In this document: positions 22,678 to 29,848 of the stretch, piece by piece
How positions within the stretch are numbered: the first letter of the stretch is position 1
Layout: each line of letters starts with the position of its first letter
Origin: JBKHAJ01 sp964641125
Lineage (GTDB): Bacteria; Spirochaetota; Spirochaetia; SPDA01; CAZSGZ01
DNA: 34,263 nt
NCBI GenBank assembly: GCA_964641125.1
Contig: CAZXMO010000035.1
Location: forward strand, 1-34,263
Reading direction: 5' to 3'
Program-made: the position numbers and the translations under genes
Notes under the pieces: generated by a model
Told to the model about the DNA's origin: nothing
What the model saw: only the letters and a program-made list of their open reading frames with translations
The model's database searches: none

Positions 22678-23736
22678 TTACTTTTTGGGGACCGGACCGT
22701 ATTTTCTGAACCATTCTACGGTAGTCCGAAACGCTTCCTCGTGGCCGTACTTGGGAGTGTAGCCGAAATCCCGGCGGGCCTTATCGCCGGAAAAGGTAAA
22801 ATCGTTACAGGTATAACTCACGGCAAAACGACTCACGTCGGGATTGATCTTCTTGAAGGGCCGGATAATCCACGCCCCGGCTTCCGCTAGACATCCGAGA
22901 ACGTACATGATTCCCTTTGGAATCCATAGGTTCTTCGGTTTGATCGTGTATCCGGATGCTTCTACCACGGGATCAAGAAACTTGAAGAAATTAGCCGGCG
23001 GCGAGTCGGTCAGGAAGTAGACGTTCCCTTCAGTCCCGGTCCCGTCAGTAAGGAGAGCCTTGAGGGCCAGGAGATGGGCGTGAGCTACATTCCCCACGTA
23101 TACGTGCTGGCACAGCGCTTCGCCGTTGCCGATACGGACGTAGGGTCCCTTTTCGGCGAGGTTGAGGAGTGCCGAGATATGAAAGGGGTCCCGCTCTCCC
23201 CAGATCCCGGCGGGACGCAGAACAACCGTGGAAAGGCCGTTCCCGTTTGCTTCCTTTACAATCTGTTCCGCCGCCGCCTTGCTCTCACAGTAAGAGTTGG
23301 GAAACCTGGCGGGATAGGGAAGGGATTCGTCCTCGCCGCGAATAGGCTTGCCGGTACAGACGGCGTCGAGGGAGCTGGTGTAGACAAGGACTTCTATGCC
23401 TGTATCCCGGCACACGGAGACGGCGTTTCTCACCCCTTCGACGTTGATCGAAAACACCTCCCCCTTGGTATGGGTCCCCCAATCTACGAGGGAGGCAAGA
23501 TGGATCATCCCGTGGGCCCCCTCCGCGGCCTTTCTAAAGGCGCCGAGGTCGCGGATATCTCCCCGGATATACGTGATCCGTTCATCGCTATAGGGGTTCT
23601 CGGGGCAGGTGTCGTAAATCCTGATTTCGTCCGCGGTTATGACCGGATTCTCGCAGGTAAGCTCTTTGATCAGGGCGTGTCCCACGAACCCGGCCCCGCC
23701 GGTTACGAGAAGTATCGGGATATGCAACTGTTTCAT
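22678..23736 (-). CDS. NAD(P)-dependent epimerase/dehydratase (3-beta-HSD-like extended SDR)
   Basis: 352 residues from ATG 23736. The frame stays open upstream to 24318, but that part overlaps the EthD gene and lacks family similarity. The Rossmann motif TGGAGFVG (12-19) sits just after the start, as expected. Then YIRGDIRDLGAFRKAAEG, MIHLASLVDWG, VLVYTSSLDAV, catalytic Y-x3-K in NSYCESKAAAEQIV, and LRPAGIWGERDP. The 3-beta-HSD branch acts on sterol- or aldehyde-like substrates, but here the substrate is unknown. No ribosome site is present; a promoter ends 8 nt before ATG. Divergent from the EthD gene. Confidence 0.9.
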   Translation of the reverse strand: MKQLHIPILLVTGGAGFVGHALIKELTCENPVITADEIRIYDTCPENPYSDERITYIRGDIRDLGAFRKAAEGAHGMIHLASLVDWGTHTKGEVFSINVEGVRNAVSVCRDTGIEVLVYTSSLDAVCTGKPIRGEDESLPYPARFPNSYCESKAAAEQIVKEANGNGLSTVVLRPAGIWGERDPFHISALLNLAEKGPYVRIGNGEALCQHVYVGNVAHAHLLALKALLTDGTGTEGNVYFLTDSPPANFFKFLDPVVEASGYTIKPKNLWIPKGIMYVLGCLAEAGAWIIRPFKKINPDVSRFAVSYTCNDFTFSGDKARRDFGYTPKYGHEEAFRTTVEWFRKYGPVPKK

Positions 23737-23744
23737 AGGTGAAT

Positions 23745-23774
23745 ATATTAAACATATATTCAATAAACTGTCCA
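23745..23774 (-). promoter_or_regulatory. Candidate leaderless promoter of the epimerase gene
   Basis: On the - strand TGGACA (23774-23769; 5 of 6), an 18-bp spacer and TAATAT (23750-23745; 4 of 6), then 8 nt (ATTCACCT) to ATG 23736. The sequence between is very AT-rich. Confidence 0.5.
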
Positions 23775-23805
23775 TATGGGGTAGGATGGGAGGGAGGAGG
23801 AAAAT

Positions 23806-24483
23806 GTGGATAAACAGCTGATTATCGTTAGGGGAGGTTCCGAGGAGACATATGACGCTTTCAGTGCCCGTGTCCTCGATACCGTAAGTGAAGGCTCCGG
23901 GGATGCCGATATCTGCAAGGTAACGCTCACCTGCGCTCCTCCGCCGAAGGGGGGGGTGGTGCCGTATTCGAAGAATAAAATCGCCCTCGTGACCCTCGGC
24001 GGCGAAAACGGTATCCGGGCGGCAGCCGATAAGCTCGCCGCGTGTCCCGGATTCACCGGGGCCTTTCGTGTAGAAACCGCCCTTCCCGTGGCGTATACGA
24101 GGAACTGGAAGGATGGTGAAAAGACCCCCGGCCTCGGTCTTCTTACCCTGTTCCGCAGGCGGACGGATATGGACTACGCCGATTTTATAGATCGCTGGCA
24201 CAACGGCCATACCCCGCTCTCCCTCGAGATCCATCCCCTCTGGAATTACGTCCGCAATGTCGTCAAGGAGAAAATCCGGGGAGAAGAGAAGTGGTACGAC
24301 GGCATCGTCGAAGAACACTGCAAAACCCGGGAAGATCTACTGAAAACCACCCGCTTCTTCGGAGGACCCCTCAAGACTCCCGGCAATATGGTCAGGGTAT
24401 ACCGGGACGTGAAAAGTTTTATCGACTATCCGAGCATCGAAACCTACAGCGTCGAGGAGTATTGGATCAAATCACGGCCTTAA
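23806..24483 (+). CDS. EthD-domain (dimeric alpha/beta barrel) protein
   Basis: 225 residues from GTG 23806, preceded by a strong AGGGAGGAGG 5 nt upstream; an overlapping ATG at 23804 is out of frame. The second half has the EthD pattern LLTLFRRRTDMDYADFIDRW followed by HNGHTPLSLEIHPLWNYVRN. The first half (from LIIVRGG) looks like a second, more diverged ferredoxin-like unit, which would make a pseudo-dimeric barrel. Members of this group are implicated in ring-cleaving or polyketide-like chemistry, but many have no known role. It is divergent from the epimerase by 69 bp, so a functional link is possible but unproven. Confidence 0.8.
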   Translation: MDKQLIIVRGGSEETYDAFSARVLDTVSEGSGDADICKVTLTCAPPPKGGVVPYSKNKIALVTLGGENGIRAAADKLAACPGFTGAFRVETALPVAYTRNWKDGEKTPGLGLLTLFRRRTDMDYADFIDRWHNGHTPLSLEIHPLWNYVRNVVKEKIRGEEKWYDGIVEEHCKTREDLLKTTRFFGGPLKTPGNMVRVYRDVKSFIDYPSIETYSVEEYWIKSRP

Positions 24484-24509
24484 AATCCGCGGCCTTCGAA
24501 GCGCCCAGG

Positions 24510-24538
24510 TTGACTAACCCGAGAATAATACGTATATT
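24510..24538 (+). promoter_or_regulatory. Strong sigma70-type promoter of the nadA-Fe-S operon
   Basis: TTGACT (24510-24515; 5 of 6), exactly 17 bp, then TATATT (24533-24538; 5 of 6). An 8-bp palindrome ATACGTAT (24528-24535) overlaps the -10 and could be an operator. The leader to ATG 24573 is about 28 nt and holds only a weak ribosome site. Confidence 0.65.
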
Positions 24539-24572
24539 CCTACAAAACTAATAGGTATTGTGAGTATAGTAG

Positions 24573-25481
24573 ATGAGTATACAATCGAGCTCCATACATG
24601 AACTGAAGAAACGACTCAATGCGGTAATCCTGGTGCACTATTACCAGCCCCGGGAAATACAAGATTTAGGAGATTTCGTTGGAGACAGCCTCGGGCTGTG
24701 TATCGAAGCCTCGAGGACCGACGCGGACGTCATCGTCTTCTGCGGGGTCCACTTCATGGCGGAGAGCGCCAAGCTCCTCAATCCGGATAAGCTGGTGCTT
24801 CTGCCCGCGTTGGACGCGGGATGTCCCATGGCAAATATGGCCGAGGCGGAGGACCTAAAACGGATGAAGGAGGACCATCCCGGCGCCGTGGTGGTAACCT
24901 ACGTCAACAGCACCGCCGCGGTCAAAGCACAGAGCGATATCTGCTGCACCTCCTCGAACGCGGTCAGGGTAGTCAACACAATCCCCGAGGACAGTGAGAT
25001 TATCTTCGTGCCGGACCAGAATCTGGGGAAGTATGTCATGGAACAGACCGGCAGGAGCCTGATCCTGTGGCCCGGGTATTGCCCGGTGCATCACGAGAGG
25101 GTCAACCCGGATGATATTCGGTCGAAGAAGCAGGCGCACCCGGATGCTCCGGTCCTGGTGCACCCGGAGTGCACCCCCGAGGTAACGGCGATCGCCGATT
25201 TCGTGGGGAGTACTTCTGAAATACTGTCTTACGCCGCTGAATCGGATAAGAATGAATTTATCATCGGGACCGAGAAGGGGATCCTCTATCCCCTTCGCGA
25301 GAGAAACCCGGACAAGGAGTTCTTCCTCGCTTCGGACCGGATGACCTGCTACAACATGAAGAAGATCGACCTCGACATCCTCGCCAAATCGATGGAGCAG
25401 AAGATCTTTCCGATCGATATCGATCCGTCGGTTGCCGAGGACGCGGTGAGGCCGATAGAAAAGATGGTCGAGCTCGGATAA
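24573..25481 (+). CDS. nadA: Quinolinate synthase A
   Basis: 302 residues, typical of the short NadA form. It condenses iminoaspartate with DHAP to quinolinate in NAD synthesis, using an oxygen-sensitive [4Fe-4S] cluster. The likely cluster ligands are C84 (DAGCPMA), C170 (WPGYCPVHH) and C259 (RMTCYNM). Other conserved blocks: VILVHYYQPREIQDLGDFVGDSL, FCGVHFMAESAK, YVNSTAAVKAQSD, VPDQNLGKYV, LVHPECTPEV and IIGTEKGILY. No nadB or nadC is adjacent. The genes that follow are Fe-S assembly genes, likely serving this cluster among others. Confidence 0.97.
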   Translation: MSIQSSSIHELKKRLNAVILVHYYQPREIQDLGDFVGDSLGLCIEASRTDADVIVFCGVHFMAESAKLLNPDKLVLLPALDAGCPMANMAEAEDLKRMKEDHPGAVVVTYVNSTAAVKAQSDICCTSSNAVRVVNTIPEDSEIIFVPDQNLGKYVMEQTGRSLILWPGYCPVHHERVNPDDIRSKKQAHPDAPVLVHPECTPEVTAIADFVGSTSEILSYAAESDKNEFIIGTEKGILYPLRERNPDKEFFLASDRMTCYNMKKIDLDILAKSMEQKIFPIDIDPSVAEDAVRPIEKMVELG

Positions 25482-25501
25482 GGAAGAGAAAGGGAGGAGG
25501 T

Positions 25502-25927
25502 ATGTTTTCGGTATCCACCCAGGTCCGGTATGCGCTGCGGGCTCTTCTCTATATTGCGGAGCACAGTGATGAATCCCCGGTCCCTTTGAATCAGATCGCG
25601 GAGAATGAGGACATCTCCAAGAAGTACCTGGAGAACATCTTTACCCTGCTGAAAAGGGGAGGCCTGGTGGGAAGCTCCCGGGGCCCGGTGGGAGGATACT
25701 CTCTGGCCGTCTCTCCGGAGAATCTTCGCCTCTACGATATCGTTCTCGCGGTCGACGGCAGACCGCGAGTGGTCGACTGCGTGGATGATCCAGAGGCCTG
25801 TGCACGGCGGGCTATCTGCGAATCCTGGTCGGTGTGGGACGAGTTCCAGGGTGAGATGGATAATTTCTTGAAGAGCAGGACCCTCGAGTCGATTCTCGCC
25901 GATAAAAAGAACGAGGTAAAGACATGA
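25502..25927 (+). CDS. Rrf2/IscR-family transcriptional regulator
   Basis: 141 residues. The winged HTH covers about 1-80 (FSVSTQVRYALRALLYIAEH; SKKYLENIFTLLKRGGLVGS; GPVGGYSLA). Three cysteines, C93, C100 and C106 (C-x6-C-x5-C), lie where IscR binds its [2Fe-2S] cluster (C-x5-C-x5-C). An Fe-S or redox sensor that controls this operon is therefore likely. GGGAGGAGG precedes the ATG, 20 bp after nadA, and its stop overlaps the NifS start (ATGA). A CymR-like cysteine regulator is the alternative. Confidence 0.92.
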   Translation: MFSVSTQVRYALRALLYIAEHSDESPVPLNQIAENEDISKKYLENIFTLLKRGGLVGSSRGPVGGYSLAVSPENLRLYDIVLAVDGRPRVVDCVDDPEACARRAICESWSVWDEFQGEMDNFLKSRTLESILADKKNEVKT

Positions 25928-27078
25928 GCGAACGCAGAGTCTACATGGATAACAACGCCACTACCCCCCTCCATCCGGAGGTCAAAAGGGCGATGACGGA
26001 AGCTCTCGATCTGTACGGAAACGCATCGAGCATGCACGCTTCCGGCCGCGAGGCCAAGGCTGCGCTGGACGAGGCCCGCTCCCGAATCGCGGGACTCATC
26101 GGCGCCGGAGAGAAGGAAATCATTTTCACCTCAGGAGGGTCCGAGGCGAACAATACGATCCTCAAGGGGATAATGACCACGGCGAAGGAACGGAACGAGC
26201 TCATCATATCGGCCGTAGAGCATCCGAGTGTCTTAGAGACGGCTGAATATTTAGCTGAAGTGGGGTATTCGGTCTATCGCCTTCGGGTCGACGGCGAGGG
26301 GAGGGCGGACATCGATGAGCTCGATAAGCTCTTAGGCGAAAAAACCGCCCTTGTTTCGATCATGCATGGAAATAATGAGATCGGGACCATCCAGGATATT
26401 GCGGGAATCGCGGCGGCGGCCCATGAAGCGGGCGCCTTGGTCCATACCGACGCGGTCCAAACGGCGGGAAAGATTCCCTTAGATGTCAACGAGCTCGGGG
26501 TCGATTTTTTGAGCTTCTCTTCTCATAAGATGTACGGTCCGAAAGGGGTCGGGGCCCTGTATGTCGGGGCGAAAGCACCCTTCCTTCCCCTCATTCACGG
26601 CGGGCACCAGGAGGAGGGGAAACGGGCCGGGACTTACAATACCTTGGGTATTGTGGGATTCGGGAAAGCCGCCGAGCTCGCCGGGGGGGAGATGCGGGAG
26701 GAAGCCGGCCGGCTCGAAAAATTAAAAAACGAACTCGAAGAAGGAATCCTCGAATCGATTCCGGATGTCCGAATAAACAGCCCCGAAAAGGGATGCCTGG
26801 CGGGGACCCTGGACGCCTCCTTTCTCGGAGCGGAGGGGGAATCGATCCTCCTCTATCTGGATATGGAGGGAATAGAGGTGAGCACCGGTTCCGCCTGCGC
26901 CACCGGGTCTCTCGAGCCGTCCCACGTCTTGTTAGGGATAGGACTCGACGCCGAGTACGCCCACGGGTCAATCAGATTCAGTCTCGGACGGGAGAACACC
27001 CGTGAGGATGTGGAGTATGTGGTGGAAAAACTCCCGCCGATCATCGGCCGAATTCGCAAGATGTCGACAAGGTACTAA
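25924..27078 (+). CDS. nifS: Cysteine desulfurase, NifS/IscS type
   Basis: 384 residues. PLP enzyme that takes sulfur from cysteine for Fe-S assembly. Opening YMDNNATTPLHPEV; H100 in AVEHPS stacks on PLP; D176 and Q179 in HTDAVQTAGK; the PLP lysine K202 in SSHKMYGPKG; catalytic C325 in STGSACATGS, with a short loop typical of class I enzymes. The usual GGGQE loop reads HGGHQEEGKRAGTYN. Start overlaps the Rrf2 stop by 4 nt, so they are coupled. It serves the scaffold encoded 10 bp downstream. Confidence 0.96.
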   Translation: MSERRVYMDNNATTPLHPEVKRAMTEALDLYGNASSMHASGREAKAALDEARSRIAGLIGAGEKEIIFTSGGSEANNTILKGIMTTAKERNELIISAVEHPSVLETAEYLAEVGYSVYRLRVDGEGRADIDELDKLLGEKTALVSIMHGNNEIGTIQDIAGIAAAAHEAGALVHTDAVQTAGKIPLDVNELGVDFLSFSSHKMYGPKGVGALYVGAKAPFLPLIHGGHQEEGKRAGTYNTLGIVGFGKAAELAGGEMREEAGRLEKLKNELEEGILESIPDVRINSPEKGCLAGTLDASFLGAEGESILLYLDMEGIEVSTGSACATGSLEPSHVLLGIGLDAEYAHGSIRFSLGRENTREDVEYVVEKLPPIIGRIRKMSTRY

Positions 27079-27088
27079 GGAGATCAGC

Positions 27089-27691
27089 ATGGATATTAAA
27101 AAGGGATGGATGTATTCCGATGAGGTCAAAGATCATTTCATTAACCCGCGAAATATCTTAGAGGACGAAGAATCCTTCGAGGCCGACGGGGAGGGGGCGG
27201 TCGGAAATATACGGTGCGGCGACCAGATGCTTATCGCCATACGGGTCGACGAGGGCAAGATAACCGACTGTAAGTGGAGGACCTACGGATGCGCCAGCGC
27301 CATTGCGAGCACCTCGATGCTTTCGGAGATGGTCAAGGGAATGAGCCTCGACGATGCATACAAGCTCAAACCTTCCGACGTGACCGCTCGGCTCGACGGG
27401 CTTCCGGACAACAAGATCCACTGCTCCGTCCTCGGAGACAAGGCCTTGAGGGCCGCAATCGAAGACTATTACCGGAAAAACGGCATGGAAGACAAGATCC
27501 CCCAGGCCGAGGTCAAGACGGTATGCACCTGTGTCGGGGTAACCGACAAGGATATCGAAGACGCGGTCAAGAGCGGGGACAGGAGTTGGGAAGATCTCCA
27601 GGCCCGCACCAAGATCGGAACGGTATGCGGCGAATGCCGGCCCCAGGCGGAGGAGCTCCTCCACCAGTTCGTCCACCTCTACGGCGAGTAA
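27089..27691 (+). CDS. nifU: NifU-like Fe-S scaffold: IscU domain plus BFD-type [2Fe-2S] domain
   Basis: 200 residues from ATG 27089, with AAGGAGA upstream; the frame runs further upstream inside nifS but without similarity. Residues 8-130 are IscU-like, with scaffold cysteines C43 (IRCGDQM), C68 (YGCASAIAS) and C112 (IHCSVLG). Residues 143-197 form a bacterioferritin-associated-ferredoxin-like domain with C146-x-C148 and C180-x2-C183. The C-terminal Nfu domain of Azotobacter NifU is absent. It converges with ppk1, with one base between the stops. Confidence 0.95.
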   Translation: MDIKKGWMYSDEVKDHFINPRNILEDEESFEADGEGAVGNIRCGDQMLIAIRVDEGKITDCKWRTYGCASAIASTSMLSEMVKGMSLDDAYKLKPSDVTARLDGLPDNKIHCSVLGDKALRAAIEDYYRKNGMEDKIPQAEVKTVCTCVGVTDKDIEDAVKSGDRSWEDLQARTKIGTVCGECRPQAEELLHQFVHLYGE

Positions 27692-27692
27692 T

Positions 27693-29831
27693 TTAGGTAG
27701 CGCGGGGGGTGCGCCGTACGGTGAACTCGTTTTGAAAAGCATCCGAGGCCTCCCGGACCGCTTTCTTCGCCCTTCGGTAGAAATACTCCTGCACCCGGAA
27801 CGGTTTCTTTCCCTTCGTGTCGACGGGAAAATAGGCGCCCTCGGGGGTAAGCTCTCTGCCCTTCACATTGGCCCGGAGAAAGGCTTTGAGGATCCGAACC
27901 AATCGCTTCTTGAGCTCGGGGCTCTCCACCGGGAACATGAGCTCCACCCGTTTTTCCAGATTTCTGGGCATCCAATCGGCACTGGACAGATAGATTTCCT
28001 CCTGTCCCTGATTCGCGAAGTAGAATATTCGGGAATGCTCTAAATAGCGGTCGATGACGCTCACCACCCTGATATTCTCACTCATCCCTTCGATCCCCGG
28101 AACGAGCATGCAGATACCCCTGATGTTGAGCTGGATAATCACCCCCGCCTGAGACGCCTTGTAGAGCTCGGTTATCACCTCGGGATCGGCTAATGAGTTC
28201 ATCTTGGCCATAATCCGTCCCGGGTTCTCCACGGTGGTACGTTCCCTCTCCCTGCGGATGAGAGTGAGGAGCTTCTCCTTCAAGTGTACCGGTGACATGG
28301 ACAGGCGGTTCAAGTTCGGAACCGAAGAGTATCCGGTAACAGCGTTGAAAAAGAGGGCCGTCTCGTAGGTAATGGGCTCGGAGGCCGTCATGAGGCCTAA
28401 ATCGGTATAGAGCTTAGCGGTTTTATCGTTGTAGTTTCCCGTTCCGAGATGGGCATAGCGGCGTATTCCGTCTACCTCCCTTCGGACGATCAAGAGGGCC
28501 TTGGAATGAACCTTGAGATGGGCTAGACCGTAGATGACGATCGCACCCGCCTGCTGGAGTCGTTCGGCCCATCCGATGTTCTGCTGCTCGTCGAAACGCG
28601 CCTTGAGCTCCACGAGGACGGTTACCTGTTTTCCTTGTTCAGCCGCGTCGACCAAGGCTCTTACGATGGGTGAGCGGCCGCTCGTTCGGTATAAGGTCAT
28701 CTTGACAGCCAGAACCTCCGGGTCCCGGCAGGCCTCCTGGACGAGATGAATGACCGGCTCGAAGGATTCGTAGGGATGATGAAGAAGGATGTCCTGTTCC
28801 TTCAGCTGCTCCCAGATTGTCAGGTCTTCGCTCAAGGCGGGGCTCGGTACGGGGGGCCACTCCTCGTAGCGGAGACGGTCGAATCCCGGTGTAGACACGA
28901 GATTCATGAGGGATGCCAGATCTAAGAACCAGGAATACTCATAGACATCCTCCTCGCTTATGCCGATCCAATTCATGAGGCGCTCCTTCATCTCGGAAGA
29001 GGCTCTCGCTATCTCTAAGCGTACAGGACGGCTCAGCTCCCGGTTGACCAGAACCTCTTCCATAGCCTCCACAAAATCCTCGTCCCGCTCCTCGTCCACA
29101 CTCAAGTCGGCGTCTCGGGAGATGCGAAATAGCCCGTATTCGGCAATGGAATAGCCTTGAAAGAGTTTTTCCGCGTTCTCGAGGATGCAGTCCTCGAGGA
29201 GAACGAAGTAGCGCTCATTGTCACTCTGGGAGATCCACTGGAGCCTGTCGAGGACCGGGGGAACCTGGACTACAGCGTAACGCTCCCCTTCGGGTACTTC
29301 CTCCCCGATCGGCTCGAGCCTGAAGATAAAGTGTATCCGTAGATTCCCGACGAAGGGAAATTCCTCTTCCGGTACAACCCGTACGGGGGTCAGAGAGAGG
29401 AAGATCTCTTCATCGAAGATCCGCTTTACCATCCTCCGCTGTTCCTTGGTGTATTCCCCGGAGGGGACGTACTTGAGGCCCCGTTCGTTCAAGGAGGGGA
29501 GGAGGTCCTTTTCCAGAGCCTCGTACTGGAGTCCGGTTATTTCGTGGACCCGCCGTGTGATTCTTTCGAGCTGTTGGGAAGGGCTCAAGCCCGAAGGACA
29601 CCGCACGGCGTCGCTCTTGCGGAACTGCCTCTTTATGGTGGCCACCCGGATCATAAAAAACTCGTCGAAATTCGAGCTTACGATGGAGAAGTACTTAAAC
29701 CGCTCTAAGAGCGGTACCGTTTCATCGAGCCCCTCTTCGAGGACACGGGCGTTGAACTCAAGCCAGCTCAGCTCTCGGTTGAAGAATTCGTAGGAGTCCT
29801 TGATGCTTTTCTTGTCTTTCTTTTCGGGCAT
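27693..29831 (-). CDS. ppk1: Polyphosphate kinase 1
   Basis: 712 residues, normal for PPK1. It reversibly polymerises the ATP gamma-phosphate into polyphosphate. N-terminal FNRELSWLEFNARVLEE; middle FPFVGNLRIHF; catalytic region with the autophosphorylated His in HLKVHSKALLIVRRE (around 28,490-28,535), GTGNYND, and the second active-site His in YLEHSRIFYFAN; C-terminal IYLSSADWMPRNLEKRVEL. AAGGAA sits 5 nt before ATG. It is downstream of ppx by 17 bp in the same operon, so synthesis and breakdown of polyphosphate are encoded together. Confidence 0.97.
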   Translation of the reverse strand: MPEKKDKKSIKDSYEFFNRELSWLEFNARVLEEGLDETVPLLERFKYFSIVSSNFDEFFMIRVATIKRQFRKSDAVRCPSGLSPSQQLERITRRVHEITGLQYEALEKDLLPSLNERGLKYVPSGEYTKEQRRMVKRIFDEEIFLSLTPVRVVPEEEFPFVGNLRIHFIFRLEPIGEEVPEGERYAVVQVPPVLDRLQWISQSDNERYFVLLEDCILENAEKLFQGYSIAEYGLFRISRDADLSVDEERDEDFVEAMEEVLVNRELSRPVRLEIARASSEMKERLMNWIGISEEDVYEYSWFLDLASLMNLVSTPGFDRLRYEEWPPVPSPALSEDLTIWEQLKEQDILLHHPYESFEPVIHLVQEACRDPEVLAVKMTLYRTSGRSPIVRALVDAAEQGKQVTVLVELKARFDEQQNIGWAERLQQAGAIVIYGLAHLKVHSKALLIVRREVDGIRRYAHLGTGNYNDKTAKLYTDLGLMTASEPITYETALFFNAVTGYSSVPNLNRLSMSPVHLKEKLLTLIRRERERTTVENPGRIMAKMNSLADPEVITELYKASQAGVIIQLNIRGICMLVPGIEGMSENIRVVSVIDRYLEHSRIFYFANQGQEEIYLSSADWMPRNLEKRVELMFPVESPELKKRLVRILKAFLRANVKGRELTPEGAYFPVDTKGKKPFRVQEYFYRRAKKAVREASDAFQNEFTVRRTPRAT

Positions 29832-29848
29832 GGTTCCTTCCGTTTAAT

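Noticed and set aside
23737..24318. N-terminal extension of the epimerase by 194 codons
   Set aside because: It is antisense to the EthD gene, lacks similarity, and the Rossmann motif starts right after ATG 23736.
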